Source: Actinomyces respiraculi (GTDB taxonomy: Bacteria; Actinomycetota; Actinomycetes; Actinomycetales; Actinomycetaceae). Taken from it: a stretch of 64,000 bases of DNA. Shown here one piece after another: positions 1 to 8,518 of this stretch. A program made the translations under genes and the position numbers. Within the stretch, counting starts at the first letter, position 1, and each line of letters starts with the position of its first letter. The DNA is taken from contig NZ_CP063989.1 of assembly GCF_014595995.2 (NCBI RefSeq), positions 310,001-374,000 on the forward strand, in the 5' to 3' direction. A model generated the notes under the pieces. The model worked only from the letters and a program-made list of their open reading frames with translations, did no database searches and had not been told where the DNA came from.

Positions 1-24
1 CTCAGACCCCACCCACACCCTCAA

Positions 25-195
25 TTGGGAAGAGCCACTTTCATGCTGGTCGTGGCACGCAGCCTATCCGCTGAGCGACTCTGGGAAGTCTGCCAGGAGC
101 TCGGTACTGCCCAGTCGGTCGGCCGTGCTGGGGTGTGTTTCGATAATGCGATGGCAGCGTCGTTCTGGTCGACGCTAAAGACCGATCGCCACCCA
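25..195 (+). pseudogene. IS3-family transposase C-terminal remnant
   Basis: A short open stretch encodes the end of an IS3-type DDE integrase core. The segment around DNAMAASFWSTLK resembles the family block with DNA, a catalytic Glu and a conserved Lys that follows. Here the position expected for the catalytic Glu (DNAxAES in most members) reads Ala. Reading upstream runs into unrelated sequence and the family's following ~60 residues are missing, so it is a degenerate fragment. The flanking DNA to about 300 is AT-richer than the rest of the window, as expected for decayed mobile DNA. The family call rests on this one block. Confidence 0.6.
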
Positions 196-366
196 AAAAC
201 GACAACAAGAAACAGCAGCTTAACCACTAAGCCGCTAAACAACATGTCCACGACTTGCGGGCAACCCCACCCACCAGCTAGCCGCCGCCACTTGACACAC
301 CACATAGGGACCCCCCCGCCCAGGTCGGGCCAGGACGGGTACCGATTGTGTGCCCATCTGGGCCAA

Positions 367-1494
367 CTAGTGTCCTGGGTTGTTAATTTCTGGACGGTTG
401 GCTTTGGTGAGAATCTGTTCGGCGGTTTTGGTCCAGGTGAATGGGTGGGCGCGTTTGTTCCAGCCGGTGATGTAGGCGCGGAGCTTGTTGTTCAGGTCCT
501 GCACGGACTTGAAGACGCCGCGGCGTATGGCCTGGCGCTCGATCAGGGAGAACCAGACCTCCACGAGGTTCATCCAGGAGGCGTGGGTGGGGGTGTGGTG
601 GACGTGTATGTGGGGGTGGTGCTCCAGCCAGGCGCGCACGTCCTTGTGCTTGTGGGTGGCGTAGTTGTCCATGACCAGGTGCAGCTGGACGCGTTCCCCG
701 GTGTCCGGGTCGATGGCGTCCTTGTAGGCCCTGTCCACCTGTCGCAGGAAGGCGAGGAACTCCTCGTGGCGGTGGCGGGGCCTGGTGGCGGCGGTGACCT
801 TGCCGGTGGCGATCTCCAGCGCCGCGAACAGGGTGGTGGTGCCGTGCCGGACGTAGTCGCTGCTGCGGCGCTCGATCAGCCCGGGCTGCATGGGCAGGAC
901 CGGCATGGTGCGGTCCAGTGCCTGGATCTGGGACTTCTCGTCCACGCAAAGCACGATCGCGTTATCGGGCACGTCGGGGTTGGTGCCCAAGTACAGGCCG
1001 CAGATGTCGGTGACCTTGCCGACCGGCTCGGGGTCGGTGGAGAAGCGGAACGACTGCTCCCGCCAGGGCTTGATCCCGTAAGCCCTCCAGGCCCTGGCCA
1101 CCGTCGCCGCCGACACGCCCAGCCGGGCAGCCAGCAGCCGGGTGGACCAGTGCGTGACCCCCAACGACCTCGGCGGCGGGGTCAGCGTAGCGGTCACGAT
1201 CGCGGTGTGATCGACCTTGCGGGGCCGACCCGGACGATCAGCGTCCTCCAGGCCTTCCATGCCCAGGCGCTGGTAGCGGCCGCGCCACGCGATCACGGTG
1301 GTACGCGAGGCGCCCACCCTCCGTGCGATCTCAGTATTGGACAGCCCATCCGCAGCAAGAAGCACGATCCGCGCCCGCCGCACCAGCCCCGCCCGCGCGC
1401 TGCGCGAACGCACCAGTGCCTCCAGCTCGCCACGATCACCCTCACGCAACAACAGACCAGGAGCAGGACGATTAGCCACACCCCATGATCCCAC
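367..1494 (-). CDS. IS630-family transposase
   Basis: The 375-residue product has an N-terminal helix-turn-helix region (roughly residues 15-90, with GLSNTEIARRVGASRTTV) followed by a DDE_3 catalytic core. The acidic triad is visible as Asp in IVLCVDEKSQ, Asp in HLVMDNYATH and Glu in NLVEVWFSLIE. Length and motif spacing are normal for the family and the frame is intact, so the element may be active. The start is a GTG just inside the terminal repeat. The stop codon TAG lies partly outside the element, because its TA is the duplicated target dinucleotide. It would catalyse cut-and-paste transposition into TA sites. Confidence 0.9.
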   Translation of the reverse strand: MGSWGVANRPAPGLLLREGDRGELEALVRSRSARAGLVRRARIVLLAADGLSNTEIARRVGASRTTVIAWRGRYQRLGMEGLEDADRPGRPRKVDHTAIVTATLTPPPRSLGVTHWSTRLLAARLGVSAATVARAWRAYGIKPWREQSFRFSTDPEPVGKVTDICGLYLGTNPDVPDNAIVLCVDEKSQIQALDRTMPVLPMQPGLIERRSSDYVRHGTTTLFAALEIATGKVTAATRPRHRHEEFLAFLRQVDRAYKDAIDPDTGERVQLHLVMDNYATHKHKDVRAWLEHHPHIHVHHTPTHASWMNLVEVWFSLIERQAIRRGVFKSVQDLNNKLRAYITGWNKRAHPFTWTKTAEQILTKANRPEINNPGH

Positions 1495-1530
1495 CCAACC
1501 AACCGTTCAAGAACTAACGACACACGACAC
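370..1530 (-). mobile_element. IS630-family insertion sequence, apparently complete
   Basis: Imperfect terminal inverted repeats of about 35 bp bound the element. The left end reads GTGTCCTGGGTTGTTAATTT and the right end, read inward, GTGTCGTGTGTCGTTAGTTC; both continue to a shared ACGGTTGG. A TA dinucleotide, within CTAG, flanks each end (368-369 and 1531-1532), the usual IS630/Tc1 target duplication. The body is about 1.16 kb and holds one intact transposase gene on the minus strand. It sits just upstream of metG. A 27-bp sequence next to the right end (1537-1563) recurs with one mismatch to the left of the element (313-339). Confidence 0.85.
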
Positions 1531-1572
1531 TAGACGCCCCCGCCCAGGTCGGGCCAGGGCGGGCGGAGCGGA

Positions 1573-1578
1573 TAGGCT
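1573..1578 (+). promoter_or_regulatory. metG -10 box, leaderless start
   Basis: TAGGCT lies 6 nt before the metG ATG and no Shine-Dalgarno sequence is present, so transcription would begin at or next to the start codon. The same geometry recurs before several other genes in the window. Confidence 0.55.
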
Positions 1579-1584
1579 GCCCCC

Positions 1585-3426
1585 ATGAGCCACATCCTCT
1601 CCGCGGTCGCCTGGCCCTATGCCAACGGCCCGCGCCACATCGGTCACGTCGCAGGCTTCGGCGTTCCCTCCGACGTCTTCTCGCGCTACATGCGCATGGC
1701 GGGCCACGACGTCCTCATGGTCTCCGGCACGGACGAGCACGGCACCCCCATCCTCGTGGCAGCCGACGCCGAGGGCACCAGCGCCCGCGAGCTCGCGGAC
1801 CGCAACAACCGGCTCATCGTTGAGGACCTGGTGGCCCTGGGCCTGTCCTATGACCTCTTCACCCGCACCACCGCCTCCAACCACTACGCCGTGGTGCAGA
1901 ACATGTTCCGCACGGTGCGCGACAACGGCTACATGGTCGAGCAGGTCACCCGCTCCGCCATCAGCCCCTCGACCGGCCGGACCCTGCCGGACCGCTACAT
2001 CGAGGGCACCTGTCCCATCTGTTCGGCGCCCGGCGCTCGCGGGGACCAGTGCGACACCTGCGGCAACCAGCTCGACCCCACCGACCTCATCGACCCGCGC
2101 TCGCGCATCAACGGCGAAATCCCCGAGTTCATTGAGTCCAACCACTGGTTCCTCGACCTGCCGGCCCTCGCCGAGGCCCTGGGCGCCTGGCTGGACGAGC
2201 GCGAGACCTCCGGCACCTGGCGGCCCAATGTCATCCGCTTCTCCAAGAACATCCTGGAGGAGATCCGCCCGCGCGCCATGACACGCGACATCGACTGGGG
2301 CATCCCGGTGCCCGGCTGGGAGGACCAGCCCTCCAAGCGCCTGTACGTGTGGTTCGACGCCGTCATCGGCTACCTGTCGGCCTCCATCGAGTGGGCCCGG
2401 CGCACCGGGGACCCCGAGGCGTGGCGCCAGTGGTGGAACAACCCGGAGGCCCTGTCCTACTACTTCATGGGTAAGGACAACATCGTCTTCCACTCCCAGA
2501 TCTGGCCGGCCGAGCTCCTGGGCTACAACGGCCAGGGCGAGCGTGGGGGCGAGCCTGGGGACCTGGGGGTCCTCAACCTGCCCACGGAGGTCGTCTCGAG
2601 CGAGTTCCTCACGATGGAGGGCCGCAAGTTCTCCTCCAGCCACGGCATCGTCATCTACGTGCGCGACTTCCTCTCCCGCTACCAGGCGGACGCCCTGCGC
2701 TACTTCATCAGTGCCGCGGGCCCGGAGACGGCCGACGCCGACTTCACGTGGGCGGAGTTCGTGCGCCGCACCAACGGCGAGCTCGTCGCCGGCTGGGGCA
2801 ACCTCGTCAACCGCACGGCCTCGATGATCCACAAGCGCTTCGGTGAGATCCCCGCCCCGGCGCAGTTGGAGGAGATCGACCGCGCCCTGCTGGACTCGGT
2901 CGCGGCGGGCTTCGCCACGGTCGGCGACCTCATCCGCCACCACCGCCAGAAGGCCGCCCTGACCGAGGCCATGCGCCTGGTGGGCGAGGCCAACAAGTAC
3001 GTGGCGGACACCGAGCCCTTCAAGCTCAAGGCCGAGGAGCAGCTGCCCCGCCTGGCCACGATCCTGCACACGCTCGCGCAGGTGGTCGCGGACCTCAACC
3101 TCATGCTCTCGCCCTTCCTGCCCCACGCCGCCAACGACGTCGACCGCATCCTCGGTGGTGCCGGCCAGATCGCCCCGATGCCGCGCATCGAGGAGGTGGA
3201 CGAGCTCGACCCCGAGGTCCTGCCCAACGACTTCGTCGGCCGCACCGGCTACCCGATCATCACCGGCGACTACGCGCAGGCCCCCACCTGGGGCCGTCAC
3301 GAGGTCGCCGTCGGCACACCGGTGGGCAAACCCTCCCCGGTCTTCGTCAAGCTCGACGAGGCGATCGTCGAGGAGGAGCTGGCCCGCTACTCGCAGGCAC
3401 GTCCCGACGACGTCACCGGGGCCTGA
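1585..3426 (+). CDS. metG: methionyl-tRNA synthetase
   Basis: This cytoplasmic class I enzyme charges tRNA-Met with methionine. The 613-residue protein shows the HIGH signature at residues 18-21. A zinc knuckle has Cys143, Cys146, Cys156 and Cys159 in the connective domain. The KMSKS-loop equivalent KFSSS is at about 348-352, the form common in actinobacteria. The C-terminal tRNA-binding EMAP-like domain found in longer MetG proteins is absent. The ATG follows a TAGGCT box by 6 nt, so the message is probably leaderless. tatD starts directly after its stop codon, which suggests co-transcription. The IS630 element ends about 50 bp upstream and may have replaced the native -35 region. Confidence 0.97.
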   Translation: MSHILSAVAWPYANGPRHIGHVAGFGVPSDVFSRYMRMAGHDVLMVSGTDEHGTPILVAADAEGTSARELADRNNRLIVEDLVALGLSYDLFTRTTASNHYAVVQNMFRTVRDNGYMVEQVTRSAISPSTGRTLPDRYIEGTCPICSAPGARGDQCDTCGNQLDPTDLIDPRSRINGEIPEFIESNHWFLDLPALAEALGAWLDERETSGTWRPNVIRFSKNILEEIRPRAMTRDIDWGIPVPGWEDQPSKRLYVWFDAVIGYLSASIEWARRTGDPEAWRQWWNNPEALSYYFMGKDNIVFHSQIWPAELLGYNGQGERGGEPGDLGVLNLPTEVVSSEFLTMEGRKFSSSHGIVIYVRDFLSRYQADALRYFISAAGPETADADFTWAEFVRRTNGELVAGWGNLVNRTASMIHKRFGEIPAPAQLEEIDRALLDSVAAGFATVGDLIRHHRQKAALTEAMRLVGEANKYVADTEPFKLKAEEQLPRLATILHTLAQVVADLNLMLSPFLPHAANDVDRILGGAGQIAPMPRIEEVDELDPEVLPNDFVGRTGYPIITGDYAQAPTWGRHEVAVGTPVGKPSPVFVKLDEAIVEEELARYSQARPDDVTGA

Positions 3427-4356
3427 GTGAGTCGTAAGCACCGCGACCGCTCGTGGCCGAGCGCCGACGCCGTCGCCCCGCTCGCGCTGGCGGTCACTGA
3501 CAACCACACGCACCTGCCGGTACCGGGCCTTGAGGAGAACGGGCCCGGCTCCGACGCACCCCTGACGGCGGCCGAGTTGGTGGAGCGGGCCATCGCCGTC
3601 GGCGTCGCGCGCACGATCACCTCGGCCTGCGAGACCCCGGCCTGGGAGGGCAGCATCGCCCTGGCCCGCACCCTGGAGGGGGTGCGCGTCGCCCTGGCCG
3701 TCCACCCCAACGAGGTGGTGCTGCACGCCGGTGTGCGTGAGATCGGCCCGGACGGGCTGGAGCCGCATGTGTGCGAGCACCACGCCGAGCCGCTGGACGA
3801 GGCCATGTCCCGCCTCGAGGGCCTGGTGCGTACCAACCCTGACGCGGTGGTCGCCGTCGGGGAGACCGGTCTTGACTTCTTCCGCACGGGTGAGCGAGGG
3901 CGCGCCGTCCAGCGTGAGGCCTTCCGGGCACACATCGCGCTGGCGAAGGAGACGGGCCTGCCCCTGCAGATTCATGACCGTGACGCCCACGCCGAGTGCG
4001 TCGAGGTCCTGCTGGCCGACGGCGCCCCAGAGCGCACCGTCCTGCACTGCTTCTCCGGTGGCCCCGAGCTGGCAGCCGTGTGTGCGGAGCAGGGCTGGTA
4101 TGCCTCCGTCGCGGGGCCGGTCACCTATCCCGCCAACGATGAGCTCCGGGCAGCCTTGGGCGCCGTGCCGCTGGAGCTGCTGCTGGTGGAGACGGACGCG
4201 CCCTACCTGCCACCCACACCATGGCGGGGCAGACCCAATGGCGGCTACCTCATGGGGGAGACCGTGCGTTTCCTCGCCGCCCTGCGGGGTGTGGACGAGG
4301 CCGCCATGTGCGAGCGCCTGGAGCACAACACCCGGGAGGTCTACGGCACCTGGTGA
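3427..4356 (+). CDS. tatD: TatD-family metal-dependent hydrolase/DNase
   Basis: This is a TIM-barrel metal-dependent nuclease, known in the family for 3'-5' exonuclease activity in DNA repair. In the 309-residue product the first metal motif HxH is in DNHTHLP (His27 and His29). It is followed by GETGLDF, the histidine of LQIHDRDAH, LHCFSGG and the terminal acidic motif in VETDAPYLPP. All metal ligands expected for the family are present. It begins with GTG immediately after the metG stop, so it depends on metG transcription and translational coupling. The metG-tatD order is a conserved actinobacterial arrangement upstream of Rpf and rsmA genes. Confidence 0.92.
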   Translation: MSRKHRDRSWPSADAVAPLALAVTDNHTHLPVPGLEENGPGSDAPLTAAELVERAIAVGVARTITSACETPAWEGSIALARTLEGVRVALAVHPNEVVLHAGVREIGPDGLEPHVCEHHAEPLDEAMSRLEGLVRTNPDAVVAVGETGLDFFRTGERGRAVQREAFRAHIALAKETGLPLQIHDRDAHAECVEVLLADGAPERTVLHCFSGGPELAAVCAEQGWYASVAGPVTYPANDELRAALGAVPLELLLVETDAPYLPPTPWRGRPNGGYLMGETVRFLAALRGVDEAAMCERLEHNTREVYGTW

Positions 4357-4361
4357 GTGCC

Positions 4362-4443
4362 TGTCCGACGGCGTCGGCCCGGGTGAGTGGGTTCGGTATC
4401 TTGGCTGCGGGGACGGACTTGTCCGACGGCGTCGGCCCGGGTG
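4362..4443. repeat. 24-bp direct repeat, two copies 58 bp apart
   Basis: Identical copies lie at 4362-4385 and 4420-4443. Each contains the near-palindrome CCGACGGCGTCGG followed by CCCGGGTG, so each could form a short hairpin. They occupy the gap between tatD and the first G5-domain gene and may act as a transcription terminator pair or reduce read-through; there is no T-tract. Confidence 0.6.
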
Positions 4444-4546
4444 GGCGAGTCCGGGAGGCCGACGGCGGTGTGACCAGTCGCATTGCGACGCCATGGCGGG
4501 GTCGGCTAACGTCAACGCCAGCCTGTCAACAGTGAGGACATCGGAC

Positions 4547-5482
4547 GTGGGACGACACTCGGACGCCGGCTCCGCCAACACAACGTTGGCCAACGTCGGA
4601 GCCCTGGCGCGCCGCAGCCTGACGCGCGGTGCCACGAACACCCCCGCTCACCGCAGCTCCTCCTCTCACCGTGGCTCCTCCTTCCGCCCTCGCACCTCCC
4701 CGGCCGTGCTGCGCGCCTCCAGTGCCGCGGCTGCGCTCGCCCTGGCGGTCTCCGGCGGCGCCTACGCCGCCGTCCAGGTCAGCGCCTCCGACGTGCGGCC
4801 CCTGAGTGAGGCTCAGGCCCGGATGCAGGCCAGTGGCGCCAGGGACGTGGACGGCGAGACCTCGGCCTTGAGCGTTGCCGGTGGCGCCGTCGTCGTCACG
4901 ACCGTCACCGAGGACCAGGTGCAGGCGCACACGACGGTCGAGAGGGAGACTGACGCGCTGGCCTCCGGGCAGCGCAAGGTCGAGACCGAGGGCGTGGACG
5001 GCCTGACCCGCGTCACCTACCAGGTGGTGACCGAGGACGGTGTGGAGGTGTCGCGCGAGGAGGCCCTCAGCGTCGTCGTCACTGCCCCGGTTGAGGAGGT
5101 CGTCCTGGTGGGCACGGGGCCGGACCCGCAGGCCGCGTCCGCGGGCTCGGGGACCGCTGCGGTCGCCGTGGACGGATCGGCAGCCTCCGCGCAGGCGGCG
5201 GCCCGGGACATACTGGCCTCCCGCGGGTGGGACGACTCCCAGTTCCAGTGCCTGGTGAGCCTGTGGCAGCGCGAGTCGGGCTGGAACTACCAGGCTCAGA
5301 ACCCCTCCTCGGGCGCCTACGGGATCCCGCAGGCCCTGCCGGGCTCGAAGATGGGCACGGTGGCGGCCGACTGGGCGACGAACCCGGTCACGCAGATCAC
5401 CTGGGGCCTGCAGTACATCGAGGGTCGTTACGGCTCCCCGTGCAACGCTTGGGCCCACTCCAACTCGGTCGGCTGGTACTGA
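4547..5482 (+). CDS. secreted G5-domain, lysozyme-like muralidase
   Basis: The 311-residue product has a basic N-terminus, a hydrophobic segment (about residues 55-80, ending SGGAYAAV) and a G5 domain (about 110-200, with the TYQVVTEDGVEVSRE block). The C-terminal lytic-transglycosylase-like domain (about 230-311) has WQRESGWNYQAQNPSSGAYG and GLQYIEGRYGSPCNAW. G5 domains bind cell-wall glycans, and the C-terminal fold cleaves peptidoglycan; activity is inferred. The GTG start was chosen because a GAGG sequence lies 9 nt upstream and because the paralogue downstream starts with the same VxRH peptide from a GTG. An ATG at 4493 is in frame but has no ribosome site. The gene is the first of a tandem pair. 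Confidence 0.85.
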   Translation: MGRHSDAGSANTTLANVGALARRSLTRGATNTPAHRSSSSHRGSSFRPRTSPAVLRASSAAAALALAVSGGAYAAVQVSASDVRPLSEAQARMQASGARDVDGETSALSVAGGAVVVTTVTEDQVQAHTTVERETDALASGQRKVETEGVDGLTRVTYQVVTEDGVEVSREEALSVVVTAPVEEVVLVGTGPDPQAASAGSGTAAVAVDGSAASAQAAARDILASRGWDDSQFQCLVSLWQRESGWNYQAQNPSSGAYGIPQALPGSKMGTVAADWATNPVTQITWGLQYIEGRYGSPCNAWAHSNSVGWY

Positions 5483-5566
5483 GCCACCCCCGGACGTGAC
5501 ACGTCCCATTGCCTGCCCCGTCGGAGCTCCGTTACGTTGAGCGCAGCCGACGGAAGGATCGCTCGC

Positions 5567-6376
5567 GTGACGCGGCACCAGAACCCGAACGACACTCCCA
5601 GCACGCCGGGCCACCTGCCCGGTGGGGACAGCGCGCACAGCGCCGCGCAGCACCGCGTGGCGAGGTCGGGCGCCCTGCTGCGTGCGGGGGCCGTGTCCAC
5701 TGCCCTTGCGCTCGCCGTGTGCGGTGGTGCCTACGCGGCTGTCCGGGGGACGGACGCGGTGCTGCTGACCGAGGCACAGGCCCGCCTCGGTGCCCCCACT
5801 GATACGGGGGAGGACGTCGCCACCGCTGCGGCGCTCGACGTCTCGACGGCGCAGGTTGTCATCGAGACGGTCACGCAGGATGTCACCGACCCTCACGGCA
5901 CGGTGGAGCAGGAGTCCGGTTCCTTGGCCGAGGGCGTCACCGAGGTACAGACGGCCGGTGTGGATGGCGTCGTGCGCACCACGTACCGGGTGGTGACCGA
6001 GGGCGGTGTGGAGGTCTCGCGCGAGGCGGTCCTCAGCGTCGTCGTCACCCCGCGCACGGACGAGGTGGTTCTCGTCGGCACGTCCAGGTCCGCCAGTGGC
6101 TCCGCCGAGACGACGGCGACCACCACCGCGGTCAACGACGGCTCGGTGTGGTGGAGCCTTGCCCTGTGCGAGTCCGGCGGCAACGCCGGGATCAACACGG
6201 GCAACGGCCTCTACGGCGCCTTCCAGTTCTCCCTTCCCACCTGGCAGTCCCTGGGCGGCACGGGCTACCCGCACGAGAACAGCTACGAGACCCAGCTGGC
6301 CCTGGCTCAGGCCCTGCAGGCGCGTTCGGGCTGGGGCCAGTGGCCCGCCTGCGCCGCCTCGCTCGGGCTGCGCTGA
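5567..6376 (+). CDS. rpf: resuscitation-promoting factor, G5 plus Rpf domain
   Basis: Rpf proteins are secreted muralidases that stimulate regrowth of dormant actinobacteria. The 269-residue product has a basic leader, a hydrophobic export segment (TALALAVCGGAYAAV, about residues 45-60), a G5 domain (about 95-170) and a C-terminal Rpf catalytic domain (about 195-269). That domain shows CESGGN, TGNGLYGAFQFS, TWQSLGG and GWGQWPAC; Glu in CESGGN is the expected catalytic acid. The GTG start has AAGGA 8 nt upstream. It is a paralogue of the preceding gene: the N-terminal two thirds align, but the C-terminal hydrolase domain differs, so the domain was swapped after duplication. rsmA follows, as in other actinobacteria. 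Confidence 0.93.
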   Translation: MTRHQNPNDTPSTPGHLPGGDSAHSAAQHRVARSGALLRAGAVSTALALAVCGGAYAAVRGTDAVLLTEAQARLGAPTDTGEDVATAAALDVSTAQVVIETVTQDVTDPHGTVEQESGSLAEGVTEVQTAGVDGVVRTTYRVVTEGGVEVSREAVLSVVVTPRTDEVVLVGTSRSASGSAETTATTTAVNDGSVWWSLALCESGGNAGINTGNGLYGAFQFSLPTWQSLGGTGYPHENSYETQLALAQALQARSGWGQWPACAASLGLR

Positions 6377-6491
6377 GCCCGAGTTGCGGCCGCCCTCCCC
6401 GTGAGGGTGTGCGGTGCCGGCTGCGCGGGGGTGTGCGGGGCGCGCACCCCGGCCGGGTCCTCGCGGGCGTGATCGTGCCGGAGGCTCCCGT

Positions 6492-6497
6492 TACGCT
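6492..6497 (+). promoter_or_regulatory. rsmA -10 box, leaderless start
   Basis: TACGCT ends 6 nt before the rsmA ATG, with no ribosome-binding site between. This supports the start at 6504 rather than in-frame codons further upstream. Confidence 0.5.
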
Positions 6498-6503
6498 GGG
6501 CCC

Positions 6504-7463
6504 ATGCCGCACCCCGCTGAGAGCCGTCCCCTGAGTGCGCAACCGGACGCTGACGCCCAGCCCTCCGGCCTGCTCGGGCTTCAGGACGTGCGCGGCCTCG
6601 CCGAAGCCCTGGGGGTGCGTCCCACCAAGGCCCTGGGGCAGAACTTCGTCCACGACGCCGGCACTGTGCGGCGCATCGTGCGCTCGGCAGGTGTGCGTGA
6701 GGGGGAGACGGTCCTCGAGGTCGGGCCGGGCCTGGGCTCCCTCACTCTGGCGCTCCTTGAGGCCGGTGCGCGCGTGGTCGCCGTCGAGATCGACCCGCTG
6801 CTGGCACGCGCGCTGCCCGTCACCGTCGCCGACCGTGCGCCCGCTGCGGCCGAGCGCCTGCGCGTTGTCACCGCCGACGCCCTGACCATCGACGGCCCGC
6901 AGGCGCTGGGGCCGTTAGACGGCGAGGCCCCGCCCACCCGTCTTGTGGCCAATCTGCCGTACAACGTTGCCGTTCCCGTGCTTTTGACGCTCCTGGGGTG
7001 CCTGCCCTCCCTGGAGAGCATCACGGTTATGGTCCAGGCGGAGGTCGCGGACCGGCTCGCCGCCCCGCCCGGCTCACGCACCTACGGGGTGCCGAGCGTC
7101 AAGGCCGCCTGGTACGCGGCGGCCCGGCGCACCATCACCATCGGTCGCACGGTCTTCTGGCCGGTGCCCAACGTGGACTCGGCCCTCGTCGAGCTCACCC
7201 GCCGCGAGCCTCCGGCCACGGGTGCCAGCCGCGAGGAGGTCTTCGCCGTCATTAACGCGGCCTTCGCCCAGCGACGCAAGACGCTGCGCAAGGCCCTGGC
7301 CCCGCTGGCCGGGAGCGCACAGGCCGCCGAGCTGGCCCTGCGGGCCGCGGGCATCGATCCGGCCCGGCGCGGGGAGACCCTGGACGTGGCCGACTTCGCG
7401 GCCGTTGCCGAGCGGCTGTCGGCCGCCAGCAGCGGGAACAGACCCCGCCAGGAGGTGCAGTGA
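6504..7463 (+). CDS. rsmA: 16S rRNA (adenine1518/1519-N6) dimethyltransferase
   Basis: RsmA (KsgA) dimethylates two adenines of helix 45 of 16S rRNA late in 30S assembly, using S-adenosylmethionine. The 319-residue product shows ALGQNFVHD at the N-terminus, the SAM-binding [11 protein letters not shown] motif, the acidic loop VAVEIDP and the catalytic LPYNVAVPV motif (family NLPY). C-terminal [12 protein letters not shown] and FAQRRKTLR blocks are also present. A longer reading frame exists upstream, but the ATG at 6504 sits 6 nt after a -10 box. Its last four bases overlap the GTG of ispE, so the two genes are translationally coupled. Confidence 0.95.
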   Translation: MPHPAESRPLSAQPDADAQPSGLLGLQDVRGLAEALGVRPTKALGQNFVHDAGTVRRIVRSAGVREGETVLEVGPGLGSLTLALLEAGARVVAVEIDPLLARALPVTVADRAPAAAERLRVVTADALTIDGPQALGPLDGEAPPTRLVANLPYNVAVPVLLTLLGCLPSLESITVMVQAEVADRLAAPPGSRTYGVPSVKAAWYAAARRTITIGRTVFWPVPNVDSALVELTRREPPATGASREEVFAVINAAFAQRRKTLRKALAPLAGSAQAAELALRAAGIDPARRGETLDVADFAAVAERLSAASSGNRPRQEVQ

Positions 7464-8518
7464 ACCACCTCAGGGCCGTTCCCAGCCCGGACGAGCAGCC
7501 GCGCACCCGCTCCGGCTCCGCCACGAGCGTGCGCGTTGAGGCCCCGTGCCGCGTCACCCTCTTCCACAGCCGGGCGGCCACTGATGCCGACGACGAGGCC
7601 CCGGCCACCAGCGTCTACCAGGCGGTCCGGCTCATCACGACCGTCACGGCCCGTCGCCAGTCCTGCGACGACCACGGCACGGTCACCCTCACCCCCGAGG
7701 ACCCGGCCGGGGGACAGCTGGATCTGGAGGGGCCCGCCGCCCGGGCCGCCCGGGCCTTGGCTCAGGCCGCTGGCATCACCGAGGGCGTTGACCTCCTGCT
7801 GCGTCGGCGCGTGCCCGTGCACAGCGGGCTCGGGGCCGGTGCTGCCGAGGAGGCCGCGACCCTCGTCGCCTGCAACCACCTGTGGGGGACCGGGCTGAGC
7901 CAGCCGGAGCTGCGCGCCATTGCGGCCGGGCTCGGCGGGGACGCCGTCTTCCCCCTCACGGGCGCCTGCGCCGTCGGACGTGGACGCGAGCTGAGTCCCG
8001 TCATGTCCCGGGGCGCCTACCAGTGGGTGCTTGCCGTGCCCGCTGAGGGCCTGGACCCGGCTGAGGTGCTGGCCCGCCATGACGCGCTTGACGCCGTCGG
8101 CCACGAGGCACCGGACCAGGCCGGGCACGTGACCCTCCCTGATGGGCTTGCTGCTGTCCCCGCCGACGCCGTCGGAACCGACCCTGGCGGGTCCCGTCCG
8201 GACCCCGGCCAGGAGGTCCCGGACGCGCTCACCGCCGCCCTGCGCGCGGGTGACGCCCCCGCCCTGGCCCCCGCCCTGCACAACGACCTCGAGGAGGCCG
8301 TCCTGTCACTGAGGCCCGAGCTCACCGACGTCATCGCGGCCGCCGAGCAGGCCGGGGCGCTGCGCGCCCTCGTCACCGGCACCGGCCCGGTCGTTGCCGC
8401 CCTCGTGGCGGACACGGTCGCTGCCGCGCGCGTCACCCGCGCCCTGAGCGCCAGCGGGCTTGTTGCCCACGTCCTGCGCGCCGACGCCCCCGTGGCCGGC
8501 GCCCGGGTGGTGGGCTGA
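7460..8518 (+). CDS. ispE: divergent IspE-like GHMP kinase
   Basis: By position and overall alignment this is 4-diphosphocytidyl-2-C-methyl-D-erythritol kinase, an ATP-dependent step of the non-mevalonate isoprenoid pathway. The 352-residue protein keeps GGDAVFPL (family GSDVPF, containing the catalytic Asp), AVGRGREL and the C-terminal [12 protein letters not shown] block. The first motif is altered: APCRVTLFH replaces the usual PxKxNLxL, so the conserved lysine is Arg31, and the DGYH that follows is missing. The ATP loop reads [14 protein letters not shown] instead of AGGMGGGSADAAA. It is coupled to rsmA by a GTGA overlap and to the ABC-F gene by a TGATG overlap. It may be a low-activity enzyme or one with a changed role. 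Confidence 0.8.
   Translation: MNHLRAVPSPDEQPRTRSGSATSVRVEAPCRVTLFHSRAATDADDEAPATSVYQAVRLITTVTARRQSCDDHGTVTLTPEDPAGGQLDLEGPAARAARALAQAAGITEGVDLLLRRRVPVHSGLGAGAAEEAATLVACNHLWGTGLSQPELRAIAAGLGGDAVFPLTGACAVGRGRELSPVMSRGAYQWVLAVPAEGLDPAEVLARHDALDAVGHEAPDQAGHVTLPDGLAAVPADAVGTDPGGSRPDPGQEVPDALTAALRAGDAPALAPALHNDLEEAVLSLRPELTDVIAAAEQAGALRALVTGTGPVVAALVADTVAAARVTRALSASGLVAHVLRADAPVAGARVVG

Noticed and set aside
1507..4641. 1044-codon open frame on the minus strand across metG and tatD
   Set aside because: It is the antisense shadow of strongly GC3-biased genes; it has no domain and overlaps two certain genes.
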